Assembly (NCBI GenBank): GCA_002508425.1
Contig: DAKU01000126.1
Location: 1 to 15,992 of the forward strand
Source of the DNA: Methanosarcinaceae archaeon UBA470
Lineage (GTDB): Archaea; Halobacteriota; Methanosarcinia; Methanosarcinales; Methanosarcinaceae
DNA: 15,992 bases
Direction: 5' to 3'
The notes beneath the pieces are model-generated. The model was not told where the DNA came from, did no database searches, and was given only the letters and a program-made list of their open reading frames with translations. Positions 1-6,516 of the stretch are shown here, in pieces. A program made the translations under genes and the position numbers. Position 1 is the stretch's first letter. The number at the start of each line of letters is the position of its first letter.

Positions 1-128
1 ACGGAATTAAGCCCAAAGCCGAGAACAAGCAAAAAGAATATGGGCATACCTAAACTGCCTACTATTCTGCTTTTGGAACGCAGGTAACGTTTTACACTTC
101 TTAACCAGATGGTATATACAATATCCAT
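1..128 (-). CDS. ABC-2 type transporter permease, N-terminal part (runs off window)
   Basis: Only the first 42 residues are in the window. They begin MDIVYTIWLRSVKRYLRSKS and continue into a hydrophobic stretch (IVGSLGMPIFFLLVLGFGL), the usual N-terminus of DrrB-type ABC-2 permeases: a basic amphipathic lead-in followed by membrane segment 1. The ATG lies one base after the TAA stop of the ATPase gene. The Shine-Dalgarno sequence AGAGGAG lies inside the last codons of that gene, so translation is probably coupled. It should form the membrane half of an exporter with the upstream ATPase. Seen directly: start, RBS, hydrophobic segment. Inferred: function and substrate class. Confidence 0.8.
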   Translation of the reverse strand, partial: MDIVYTIWLRSVKRYLRSKSRIVGSLGMPIFFLLVLGFGLNS

Positions 129-129
129 T

Positions 130-1116
130 TTATCTCCTCTGAGGCTTGTGCATCATACGCATGCGATCTTTGGTACTGGCTTCTTCTTCTCTTATGGTCC
201 TGCCCGTGTAATACAAAAAGACATCTTCAAGGGTAGGCTTATGAATAGAGATCGATTCGATCTCAATCCCATTCTCAGATGCAAGATTTACTATTTCAGC
301 AACATGTTTTTCTGCATTTTGGAGGTTGATCGTAACAGATCCATTGTGAATGTCCACATGTTTGACCCAGGAACATGTTTTAATCCTCATATGGAGTTTT
401 TCCTTATCTTGGGATGTTATTTCAATTACATCTCCGCCAATACTTTCTTTAAGTCTCTCCGAAGTGTCCAATGCGATAATCTTTCCCTTATCGATTATTG
501 CTATTCTGTCGCAAAGCTTGTCTGCCTCTTCCATATAATGAGTGGTAAGGATTATTGTGATCCCTTTTTCTTTGTTCAGCCTATCGATATAGTTCCAGAG
601 ATGATTCCTTGTCTGAGGATCAAGGCCAAGGGTTGGTTCATCCAGGAACAGCACTTTGGGTTCATGCAACAGTCCTCTTGCTATTTCCAGCCGCCTTCTC
701 ATTCCTCCGGAGTATGTTTTTACTAAATTGTCCTTTTTCTCTTCAAGTTCTACAAGCTTCAGAAGCTCTTTAATCTTATTCTCCCGTAAATCCTTTGGGA
801 TACGGTAAAGCCTGCCATGGAAATCCATATTTTCATAGGCAGTGAGTTCTTCATCAAGGCTCTGGTCCTGGAAAACAATACCGATAGATTTCCTTACATC
901 ATCTTCCTTTTTCAATATATCAAAGCCATTGACAGATGCTTTCCCGGAAGTTGGTTTCAGCATAGTTGAAAGCATCGACATGGTTGTTGTCTTACCTGCT
1001 CCATTTGGGCCAAGCAAACCGAATACTTCTCCACTCCTTATACTAAAAGAAATATGATCTACAGCAACAAATCCGTTAAATTCTTTAGTTAGTTTTTCAA
1101 CCTCTATAGCCATCAT
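130..1116 (-). CDS. ABC exporter ATP-binding protein, DrrA/CcmA type
   Basis: A 328-residue nucleotide-binding subunit that would power export by the adjacent ABC-2 permease. Walker A is GPNGAGKT (residues 36-43), the Q-loop is near FQDQ (82-85), the signature is YSGGMRRRLEIA (135-146), Walker B is VLFLDEP (155-161), and the switch histidine lies in TTHYMEEAD (H193). The last 90 or so residues resemble the C-terminal domain of daunorubicin-resistance ATPases (DUF4162 type). A TTG at 1125 could extend it by three residues, but AGGAGA lies directly against that codon and is about 10 bases from the ATG at 1116, so I chose the ATG. The gene starts 5 bases after the tetR stop. The substrate is unknown; drug, lipid or another hydrophobic compound is possible. 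Confidence 0.9.
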   Translation of the reverse strand: MMAIEVEKLTKEFNGFVAVDHISFSIRSGEVFGLLGPNGAGKTTTMSMLSTMLKPTSGKASVNGFDILKKEDDVRKSIGIVFQDQSLDEELTAYENMDFHGRLYRIPKDLRENKIKELLKLVELEEKKDNLVKTYSGGMRRRLEIARGLLHEPKVLFLDEPTLGLDPQTRNHLWNYIDRLNKEKGITIILTTHYMEEADKLCDRIAIIDKGKIIALDTSERLKESIGGDVIEITSQDKEKLHMRIKTCSWVKHVDIHNGSVTINLQNAEKHVAEIVNLASENGIEIESISIHKPTLEDVFLYYTGRTIREEEASTKDRMRMMHKPQRR

Positions 1117-1121
1117 TATAA

Positions 1122-1724
1122 TCAATCTCCTATGCCATCGAATAACAGATCGATCTTTGCAAATATGTCTCTTGAAAAAGAGAAATCATTCTCTGATTTC
1201 AGCCACACCATTAAAGTGTGAAAGTACACTGCGTTCAGCGTTTCAGCTGCCATTCTTGTATCAATACTTCCTTTTACCTCTCCCTTTTCTATCCCTTCTT
1301 CTAATAGGCACAGAAGCACTTTGATCAGGCGGTAATGTGGGCTTCTCTCTTTATTGATCTCTGGTCTCGAAATCCCTATGTATCTTCTGTATTCAATGAA
1401 CAGCAGTTTTGTGAGATCTTTGTCATTCTCGTAGCTTTCGGCCAGTGATACAAGGAACTTCTTGATCCTTTCCTTAGTAGGTAGATGGATCATAACTTCG
1501 TCCTCTGTCAAGTCGTAGATCAACTCTGCCTTTTGTTCCGCGAAATATAAAATAAGAGAATCTTTAGTGGGAAAATAATTAAAAAAAGTACCTTTAGCAA
1601 TCCCGGCTTCTTTTGTGATCTCATCTATCGTAGTATTTTCAAAGCCTTTTTCTTTGAACAATTTTCCCGATACTTCAAAGATCCTGTTCTTTGTCTCGAT
1701 TTTCTTCTTTTCACGAAGGGACAT
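1122..1724 (-). CDS. TetR/AcrR family transcriptional regulator
   Basis: A 200-residue regulator. The N-terminal TetR DNA-binding domain covers about residues 5-55, with the helix-turn-helix in TTIDEITKEAGIAKGTFFNY (31-50), a close match to the family pattern ending in YxYF. The C-terminal 140 residues are helical and would bind a ligand and dimerise. The frame is open back to 1844, but the ATG at 1724 has AAGGA seven bases upstream and gives the usual family length and N-terminus; the extra 40 upstream residues would be encoded by the promoter and operators. It is the first gene of an operon with an ABC ATPase and permease, so it most likely represses its own exporter operon. The effector is unknown. 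Confidence 0.9.
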   Translation of the reverse strand: MSLREKKKIETKNRIFEVSGKLFKEKGFENTTIDEITKEAGIAKGTFFNYFPTKDSLILYFAEQKAELIYDLTEDEVMIHLPTKERIKKFLVSLAESYENDKDLTKLLFIEYRRYIGISRPEINKERSPHYRLIKVLLCLLEEGIEKGEVKGSIDTRMAAETLNAVYFHTLMVWLKSENDFSFSRDIFAKIDLLFDGIGD

Positions 1725-1760
1725 GTTATCCTTTTTGATTATTGATGAATTACAGAAAAT

Positions 1761-1774
1761 ATGACCAAGGTCAT
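1761..1774. promoter_or_regulatory. TetR operator candidate, proximal palindrome
   Basis: ATGACCAAGGTCAT is a 6-bp perfect dyad (ATGACC/GGTCAT) with a 2-bp centre. It lies between the predicted TATA box and the tetR start, over the expected transcription start. The TGACC/GGTCA half-sites resemble those of many TetR-family operators (family knowledge). Binding by the adjacent TetR protein is inferred. Confidence 0.75.
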
Positions 1775-1776
1775 AA

Positions 1777-1790
1777 ATGACCAGGGTCAT
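1777..1790. promoter_or_regulatory. TetR operator candidate, distal palindrome
   Basis: ATGACCAGGGTCAT is a second copy of the same dyad, separated from the first by only 2 bp, giving a 16-bp centre-to-centre spacing. It abuts the TATA box of tetR, so an occupied site would compete with TBP/TFB or polymerase. Two closely spaced dyads suggest paired dimers, as in QacR-like binding; this is inference. Confidence 0.75.
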
Positions 1791-1797
1791 ATTTAAA
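1790..1797 (-). promoter_or_regulatory. TATA box of the tetR-ABC exporter operon
   Basis: The minus strand reads TTTAAATA, preceded by A-rich sequence (CAAAAC) in the BRE position. About 27 bp downstream the start would fall near 1767, inside the tandem palindromes, leaving a leader of about 42 nt before the ATG at 1724. Confidence 0.6.
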
Positions 1798-1862
1798 GTT
1801 TTGTTTTTGGTTCGAAGAAATCTGTAAATTGACTTTTTTCTCATTTTAGCTTACTGGAGAAT

Positions 1863-1882
1863 GATACAACATGAGTTGTATC
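1863..1882. repeat. Perfect inverted repeat, 8-bp arms
   Basis: GATACAAC and GTTGTATC flank ATGA. The dyad lies between the divergent tetR promoter and the start of the 1977-2381 gene. It could be an operator for an unseen regulator or for either neighbour; no protein can be assigned. Confidence 0.6.
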
Positions 1883-1921
1883 TTGTCTCTCTTTCATTGA
1901 TATCTACTGTATACAAAAAGT

Positions 1922-1936
1922 GAGTATTAGATACTC
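1922..1936. repeat. Perfect inverted repeat GAGTAT-TAG-ATACTC
   Basis: Six-base arms around a 3-base centre. If the TATA-like TGTATAC near 1908 is used, the transcription start of the plus-strand gene would fall close to 1936, so this dyad would sit between TATA and start. Operator function is inferred. Confidence 0.5.
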
Positions 1937-1951
1937 TTATCTGCTTTCAGT

Positions 1952-1969
1952 ACCCATTTATAAGTGGGT
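1952..1969. repeat. 18-bp imperfect palindrome before the ribosome site
   Basis: ACCCATTTATAAGTGGGT is palindromic except for one mismatched pair, which in RNA would be a U-G wobble. Its right arm runs into GGGTG, the probable Shine-Dalgarno element of the gene starting at 1977. It could be a DNA operator or an RNA hairpin that hides the ribosome site. Confidence 0.55.
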
Positions 1970-1976
1970 GTTTGTA

Positions 1977-2381
1977 ATGGAACAAATAAAAATGTTCATG
2001 GATAAGTTGGACTGTAGAGACTTTAAGTCTTCAGATTTTGAGCTACTTATCAAGGAGCTTGTTCAAGATGCAAGACTTGGAAAGGCTAAGGTAGAAAAAG
2101 ACGATATTCAATGGTTACACACATATCAATTTGCCTTACAGCAATTTGAATTGAATCTTAAAATGGCTTCTTCCACAGCTCATCAGGGGGATTGGAGGGA
2201 AGTTGCCGAAGATATTTCCAAGGTGAAGCAGATGGTCGATGAGATGGAGCAGAAGAGGGTCATCTCTAATGTAGCTTGGAATGTGGGTGGATTGGCTATA
2301 TTTAGTATCCCTGATCCTGCTTACTATAGGGAATATGTTTACCGCGCTATCATCAATCATGTCAAAAAGTTATATGTTTAA
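1977..2381 (+). CDS. Hypothetical protein, 134 residues
   Basis: I do not recognise this family. The protein begins MEQIKMFMDKLDCRDFKSSD and is predicted to be soluble and largely helical, with charged amphipathic stretches in the middle (around QLALQQFELN-like and ISKVKQMVDEMEQKR segments). The C-terminus is aromatic (YYREYVYRAI) and follows a short hydrophobic segment (VGGLAIFSI). The frame is open from a GTG at 1920, but the ATG at 1977 has GGTG six bases upstream, and the extra N-terminus would be encoded by two palindromes, so the later start is preferred. It stands alone, divergent from the tetR operon and about 200 bp before the thermosome gene. The base composition is like its neighbours. 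Confidence 0.7.
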   Translation: MEQIKMFMDKLDCRDFKSSDFELLIKELVQDARLGKAKVEKDDIQWLHTYQFALQQFELNLKMASSTAHQGDWREVAEDISKVKQMVDEMEQKRVISNVAWNVGGLAIFSIPDPAYYREYVYRAIINHVKKLYV

Positions 2382-2401
2382 GCACGTTTGTCACTAAAAT
2401 G

Positions 2402-2460
2402 GAGTTTTAATTTTATTCTCTTTTCCTCATATTATCTCCATTTTCCCTTTTATATCTCGC
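2402..2460 (+). terminator. Pyrimidine-rich probable termination region
   Basis: Just after the 2381 stop the plus strand is very T/C-rich with several runs of 4 T. Archaeal polymerase ends transcripts at such T-rich tracts without needing a hairpin. The exact end cannot be placed. Confidence 0.4.
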
Positions 2461-2468
2461 TGGTTATC

Positions 2469-2476
2469 TTTATATA
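2469..2476 (+). promoter_or_regulatory. TATA box of the thermosome gene
   Basis: TTTATATA is a good archaeal TATA box. The start would be near 2497, giving a leader of about 80 nt that carries an 8-bp inverted repeat (TTGAACAT at 2510-2517 with ATGTTCAA at 2537-2544) and a strong ribosome site. Confidence 0.6.
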
Positions 2477-2565
2477 GAACTGCTTGCATTTAGATTCAAC
2501 TATCGAGTGTTGAACATCTTCGATAAAGGCACTTCAATGTTCAAATTGATCGTTTAATTATTACT

Positions 2566-2571
2566 AGGAGG
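2566..2571 (+). promoter_or_regulatory. Ribosome binding site that fixes the thermosome TTG start
   Basis: AGGAGG lies 8 bases before the TTG at 2580. An ATG at 2575 is only 3 bases away and is in another frame. The in-frame ATG at 2592 is 20 bases away. Spacing therefore supports the TTG start. Confidence 0.75.
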
Positions 2572-2579
2572 TTAATGAT

Positions 2580-4217
2580 TTGGCAGCACGAATGGCTGGA
2601 CAACCAGCATACTATGCAGGTAACAGGAATCAGAGGACCAGGGGTAGAGATGCTCTGAGCATCAATATCCTTGCAGGAAAGGCTGTGGCAAATGCAGTGA
2701 GGAGCACACTGGGCCCCAAAGGCATGGACAAAATGCTTGTAGACTCATTGGGTGACATAGTTATCACCAATGACGGAGCCACCATTCTGAAGGAAATGGA
2801 TATTGAGCACCCTGCTGCCAAGATGGTAGTGGAAGTGTCCAAGACTCAGGATGATGAAGTGGGAGATGGAACTACCACCGCAGCGGTACTTACAGGGGAA
2901 TTACTCTCAAAGGCAGAAGAATTAATCAACAAGGGAGTCCACCCTACTGTCATTACAAGTGGATACCGCCAGGCTGCTACAAAATGTGAAGAGATCCTGA
3001 ATACTATCACTGTTGATGTTTCACCTGAAGACAGAGTGGCATTGAAGAAGATCGCTTCCACTGCTCTTACAGGCAAAGGTGCAGGAGAGTACAAGGATTT
3101 CCTTTCTGAGTTAGCTCTTGATGCAGTACTTTCTGTAGCAGAGAAGACAGATTCAGGCTACAAGGTCGATATTGAGGACATTACTGTCGAGAAACGTGAA
3201 GGCGGAAGTATCAAGGACACTGAGCTGATCAAGGGACTTGTAATAGACAAGGACCGTGTCAGGCCCAATATGCCACAAAGGATCGACAACGCCAAGGTAA
3301 TGTTGACAAGCTTTGCTATTGAGTTCAACAAGATCGAGAAAGATGCTGAGATCAAGATCACATCTCCTGAACAGATGCAGTTGTTCGTGGACCAGGAAGA
3401 GAGAATGGTCAAGGCAAAGGTCGATAACATCATCAAAACAGGTGCAACTGTGGTGTTCTGCCAGAAGGGTATCGATGACTTGGCCCAGTACTATCTTGAA
3501 AAGGCTGGTATCTACGCATGCAGAAGGATCAAGAAGAGCGATATGGAAAAGCTTGCCAGGGCAACAGGTGCTACTATTGTCCAAGATGACACTGAGATCC
3601 TCGTCGGGGACCTTGGTTATGCAGGCTATGTCGAAGAAAGAGAGGTCAAAGGTACCAAGATGACCTTTGTGATGGACTGTAAGAACACTAAGACCGCATC
3701 TCTTGTTCTTCACGGAGGAACTACTCATATCGTAGATGGCATCAAGCGTGCACTCAATGATGCACTAAGAGTCGTAGGTGTTTCCCTTGAAGATGGAAAG
3801 GTAGTAATAGGCGGAGGCGCAACTGAAGTAGAACTTGCACTGAAACTCAGGCAGTATGCATCAACCCTTAAGGGCAGAGAACAGCTTGCAGTAAATGGAT
3901 TTGCAGATGCATTGGAGATCATTCCGCAAACCCTTGCAGAGAATGGTGGACTTGACCCCATAGATATACTTGTTGAAATGCGTTCCCAGCACGAGAAGGG
4001 TAACAAGAGAGCTGGTGTGAATGTATTTACCGGCAAAGTCGTTGATATGTGGGAAGAGAACGTCATTGAGCCACTGAGGGTAAAGACCCAGGCCATAAAC
4101 TCAGCTACTGAAGCTGCTGTTATGATCCTAAGGATCGATGATATCGTTGCATCTTCCGGCAAGAGTAAGTTAGGTGCAGGAGGCATGCCAGCTCCTGGTG
4201 CAGAAATGGGCGAGTAA
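2580..4217 (+). CDS. Thermosome subunit (group II chaperonin, CCT/HSP60 family)
   Basis: A 545-residue ATP-dependent chaperonin that assembles into a double-ring cage with a built-in lid and folds cytosolic proteins. Conserved ATP-site motifs are in order: GPKGMDKML (45-53), TNDGATILKEMD (63-74), and GDGTTTAAV (95-103) with the catalytic Asp. GGGATEVEL follows in the second half of the equatorial domain. The central part (about 150-400) is the intermediate and apical domain with the lid. The tail ends GGMPAPGAEMGE, a short relative of the Gly/Met-rich tails seen in this family. Length is normal. The start is TTG, chosen from ribosome-site spacing. It has its own promoter and is followed by T-runs, so it is probably monocistronic; heat regulation is likely but no known operator was recognised. 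Confidence 0.97.
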   Translation: MAARMAGQPAYYAGNRNQRTRGRDALSINILAGKAVANAVRSTLGPKGMDKMLVDSLGDIVITNDGATILKEMDIEHPAAKMVVEVSKTQDDEVGDGTTTAAVLTGELLSKAEELINKGVHPTVITSGYRQAATKCEEILNTITVDVSPEDRVALKKIASTALTGKGAGEYKDFLSELALDAVLSVAEKTDSGYKVDIEDITVEKREGGSIKDTELIKGLVIDKDRVRPNMPQRIDNAKVMLTSFAIEFNKIEKDAEIKITSPEQMQLFVDQEERMVKAKVDNIIKTGATVVFCQKGIDDLAQYYLEKAGIYACRRIKKSDMEKLARATGATIVQDDTEILVGDLGYAGYVEEREVKGTKMTFVMDCKNTKTASLVLHGGTTHIVDGIKRALNDALRVVGVSLEDGKVVIGGGATEVELALKLRQYASTLKGREQLAVNGFADALEIIPQTLAENGGLDPIDILVEMRSQHEKGNKRAGVNVFTGKVVDMWEENVIEPLRVKTQAINSATEAAVMILRIDDIVASSGKSKLGAGGMPAPGAEMGE

Positions 4218-4231
4218 GGCCCTTTCTGATC

Positions 4232-4238
4232 TTTTTTT
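4232..4238 (+). terminator. T7 run after the thermosome gene
   Basis: Seven T residues 15 bases after the stop codon, a typical intrinsic archaeal termination signal. Confidence 0.5.
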
Positions 4239-4268
4239 ATCTTCTATTGTAGTCGAATTCATTTCGGC

Positions 4269-4277
4269 TTTTTTTTT
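4269..4277 (+). terminator. T9 run after the thermosome gene
   Basis: A run of nine T, the longest in this intergenic stretch, preceded by GGC. Probably the main or back-up end of the thermosome transcript; it also insulates the biotin operon. Confidence 0.6.
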
Positions 4278-4298
4278 AGTTCATCCCAGATGATAATG

Positions 4299-4305
4299 TT
4301 TAAAT
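4299..4305 (+). promoter_or_regulatory. TATA box of the biotin-uptake operon
   Basis: TTTAAAT lies about 27 bp before the bioY ATG at 4330, so the predicted transcript starts at or within a few bases of the start codon. No Shine-Dalgarno site is present, so bioY is probably translated from a leaderless mRNA. Confidence 0.6.
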
Positions 4306-4307
4306 CT

Positions 4308-4341
4308 ATTGTAAACCTGTTTTCATATCATGGTTTACAAT
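4308..4341. promoter_or_regulatory. BirA-type biotin operator
   Basis: The perfect arms ATTGTAAACC (4308-4317) and GGTTTACAAT (4332-4341) are separated by 14 bp. The core arms TTGTAAACC and GGTTTACAA are the known half-sites of biotin operators bound by BirA, the biotin-protein ligase/repressor (established knowledge). It lies directly in front of bioY, next to the TATA box and over the predicted start. The right arm begins at the G of the ATG and forms codons 2-4 of bioY. The birA gene is not in the window. Confidence 0.9.
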
Positions 4342-4884
4342 CCTTCTTCGGATACTGGAACTTCTACTACAGACCTGAAAAAAATGGTATTTGCCGCCCT
4401 ATTTGCTTCTCTTGTAGCGGTAGGTGCATATGTGAAGATTCCTCTTCCTATCACGCCTGTTCCGATGACAATGCAGGTATTTTTCGTATTGCTTACCGGT
4501 TGTATTCTGGGTAGCCGATGGGGAACTATCAGCATGATAGTGTATCTTTTGCTCGGTATAGTGGGATTTCCTGTATTCTCAGGAGGATCTTCTGGATTGG
4601 GGGTACTTTTTGGTCCAACTGGTGGCTATCTAATAGGCTTCATATTTGCAGCATTTGTAACCGGCAAGCTCTCAGAAACAATGTCTCATCGGTCTCTACT
4701 AAAAAATAGTCTGCATATGATCGTTGGCTTGTGTATCATTTATATTTTCGGTGCCTTTCGGCTTATGCAAGTAGCTGATCTCACATTCCAGCAAACGATG
4801 GTTGCAGGAGTATTGCCTTTCATTATGGGCGATCTGATTACATTGCTAATTGCTGCATTCATAGCTACACGGTACGAGGTTTAA
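4330..4884 (+). CDS. bioY: Biotin ECF transporter S component BioY
   Basis: A 184-residue membrane protein that captures biotin and delivers it through the energising module encoded by the next three genes. BioY hallmarks are present: PITPVPMTMQ (40-49), the LGSRWG turn (60-65), and GPTGGYLIGF (95-104) after a glycine-rich loop. About six membrane helices fit the hydrophobicity. The start at 4330 lacks a ribosome site but fits a leaderless mRNA. Codons 2-4 (Val-Tyr-Asn) are the right arm of the operator. It is the first gene of a tight operon and ends 4 bases before the next start. Role and substrate are well supported by sequence and operator together. Confidence 0.95.
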   Translation: MVYNPSSDTGTSTTDLKKMVFAALFASLVAVGAYVKIPLPITPVPMTMQVFFVLLTGCILGSRWGTISMIVYLLLGIVGFPVFSGGSSGLGVLFGPTGGYLIGFIFAAFVTGKLSETMSHRSLLKNSLHMIVGLCIIYIFGAFRLMQVADLTFQQTMVAGVLPFIMGDLITLLIAAFIATRYEV

Positions 4885-4888
4885 GCAC

Positions 4889-5704
4889 GTGATATCCATT
4901 GAAACTCTTTCATACAGCTATCCAGATGGAACAAATGTACTTGATTCCATAGACCTGGAGCTAGAAGCGGGTGAATTCGTTGTTTTAGTGGGTCCCAATG
5001 GTTGTGGTAAATCCACTCTTTCCAGGCACTTGAATGGCCTCTTAAGACCCACTGCTGGTTCTGTAAAAGTAATGGGGATGGATACTAGAGATCCTTCTTC
5101 TCTCTGGAGAATAAGGCAGGCTGTAGGAATGGTATTCCAGGACCCGAATGTGCAGTTTATTGGGAGCACTGTGGAAGAAGATATAGCTTTTGGATTGGAG
5201 AACTTAGCCCTCCCAACTGCTGATATCAAAAGGTTAGTTTCAGAGGCATTGGAAATCACTGGTATGGACAAATACAGACATATTTCTCCAAGTTCTTTAA
5301 GCGGTGGCCAGAAACAGAAAGCAGCCATAGCGGGATCATTGGCTATGGGTTCTAAATTCCTGGTACTGGATGAAGTGAGTTCCATGCTGGACTCACGATC
5401 ATGTGCAGAAGTGCTCAATATGGTTATTTCTCTTAAGAACAAAGAAATTGGCTTGCTGTACATCACCCACCGTCCAGAAGAAATTCTTATTGCAGATCGT
5501 ATTCTGGTGATGGATCAGGGCAGAATAGTAGCTGATGGAACGCCACTTACCGTTATCAGAGAACTCGGTTTAGAACATGATCTGTTTGAGCTGCCCCCTT
5601 TACTGAAGCTTGCACTGAAGCTTGAAGATGTTGGTGTCATCCACCTGAATGGTCATCTATTGTCTCCACTTACATTAGCGGAGGAAATATGCCGGTCATT
5701 GTAG
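4889..5704 (+). CDS. ECF transporter ATPase, first subunit (EcfA type)
   Basis: A 271-residue nucleotide-binding subunit of the ECF module, cytosolic and membrane-bound through EcfT. Walker A is GPNGCGKST (35-43), the Q-loop is FQDPNVQF (83-90), followed by the ECF-typical TVEEDIAFG (94-102). The signature is a canonical LSGGQ (137-141), Walker B is FLVLDE (157-162), and the H-loop is in ITHRPEE. Walker B continues VSSMLD instead of the usual PTSMLD. The start is GTG, with GAGGT eight bases upstream at the end of bioY. It overlaps the next gene by 16 bases. Together with the second ATPase it should form a heterodimer driving biotin uptake. Confidence 0.93.
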   Translation: MISIETLSYSYPDGTNVLDSIDLELEAGEFVVLVGPNGCGKSTLSRHLNGLLRPTAGSVKVMGMDTRDPSSLWRIRQAVGMVFQDPNVQFIGSTVEEDIAFGLENLALPTADIKRLVSEALEITGMDKYRHISPSSLSGGQKQKAAIAGSLAMGSKFLVLDEVSSMLDSRSCAEVLNMVISLKNKEIGLLYITHRPEEILIADRILVMDQGRIVADGTPLTVIRELGLEHDLFELPPLLKLALKLEDVGVIHLNGHLLSPLTLAEEICRSL

Positions 5705-6516
5705 ACAATGTCAGTTTCTCTTATGCAAGAAATACCCAGTTCGAGTCAATGGTGCTTGACAGAATTAGTATGAAGGTAGAAGAGGATGAATTTCTGGTCA
5801 TCATGGGCGAGATAGGTTCTGGAAAATCTACTCTTATAAAACATTTCAATGGCCTTTTAAAGCCCCTTTCCGGAAAAGTAACTGTGGATGGATACAATGC
5901 TACATCTCTCCAGGCCAGAAAGCTTGTAGGCATGCTTTTTCAATTTCCTCAACAGCAACTTTTTGGACGGACGGTGTTTGAAGATGTCGCTTTTGCACCA
6001 TCGAATTTTGGAGTATCCGGTCAAGAACTGCGCTCAAAGGTTAGCGAGTCCCTAAAATTGGTAGGGCTGGACGAGAATATCGCTTCAAAGCCGCCTTTCA
6101 GTTTAAGTAATGGGCATATGCGATTGGTGGCTCTTGCAGGTATCATTGCTGCAAGCCCTAAATATCTAGTTCTTGATGAACCCTCCACAGGGCTTGATCC
6201 TAAAAGCAGAAAAGAGCTATCTAAGGCATTGGAACAGGTTCGTGCTACTGGGATCACCGTTGTGGTAGTAACCCACAATATACGTCATGTATTGCCCCTG
6301 GCCACAAGGGTGTTTTCCATGAAGGGTGGAAAGCTGAGATTTACAGGTACCCCCGAAGAATACTTCTTATCAACACCTTCACAGATTCAGGATATTCCTT
6401 TGTTGATGGGGGAGCTGCGTAAATGCGGGATAGAGGTGAATGATGGCATCTTCACTGTGGAAGAGGCGTTCCAGGAAATAATGCGTATCAAAAGGATGAG
6501 TGCAGCACATGAATGA
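5689..6516 (+). CDS. ECF transporter ATPase, second subunit (EcfA' type) with altered signature motif
   Basis: A 275-residue partner ATPase. Walker A is GEIGSGKST (40-48), and the Q-loop FQFPQQQLF (84-92) is the form typical of the second ECF ATPase. Walker B is YLVLDEP (159-165) and the switch His is in VVTHNIRHV. The signature reads LSNGH (139-143) instead of LSGGQ, so the composite ATP site formed with Walker A of the first ATPase may be weak or inactive. The start ATG has GGAGG upstream inside the previous gene, and the two genes overlap by 16 bases. The frame also overlaps the start of ecfT. Function in biotin uptake follows from the operon. Confidence 0.92.
   Translation: MPVIVDNVSFSYARNTQFESMVLDRISMKVEEDEFLVIMGEIGSGKSTLIKHFNGLLKPLSGKVTVDGYNATSLQARKLVGMLFQFPQQQLFGRTVFEDVAFAPSNFGVSGQELRSKVSESLKLVGLDENIASKPPFSLSNGHMRLVALAGIIAASPKYLVLDEPSTGLDPKSRKELSKALEQVRATGITVVVVTHNIRHVLPLATRVFSMKGGKLRFTGTPEEYFLSTPSQIQDIPLLMGELRKCGIEVNDGIFTVEEAFQEIMRIKRMSAAHE

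Noticed and set aside
109..726. Open frame of 205 codons on the plus strand
   Set aside because: Shadow of the ABC ATPase gene on the other strand; no ribosome site and unlikely composition.
3153..3728. Open frame of 191 codons opposite the thermosome gene
   Set aside because: Antisense shadow; the thermosome reading is certain.
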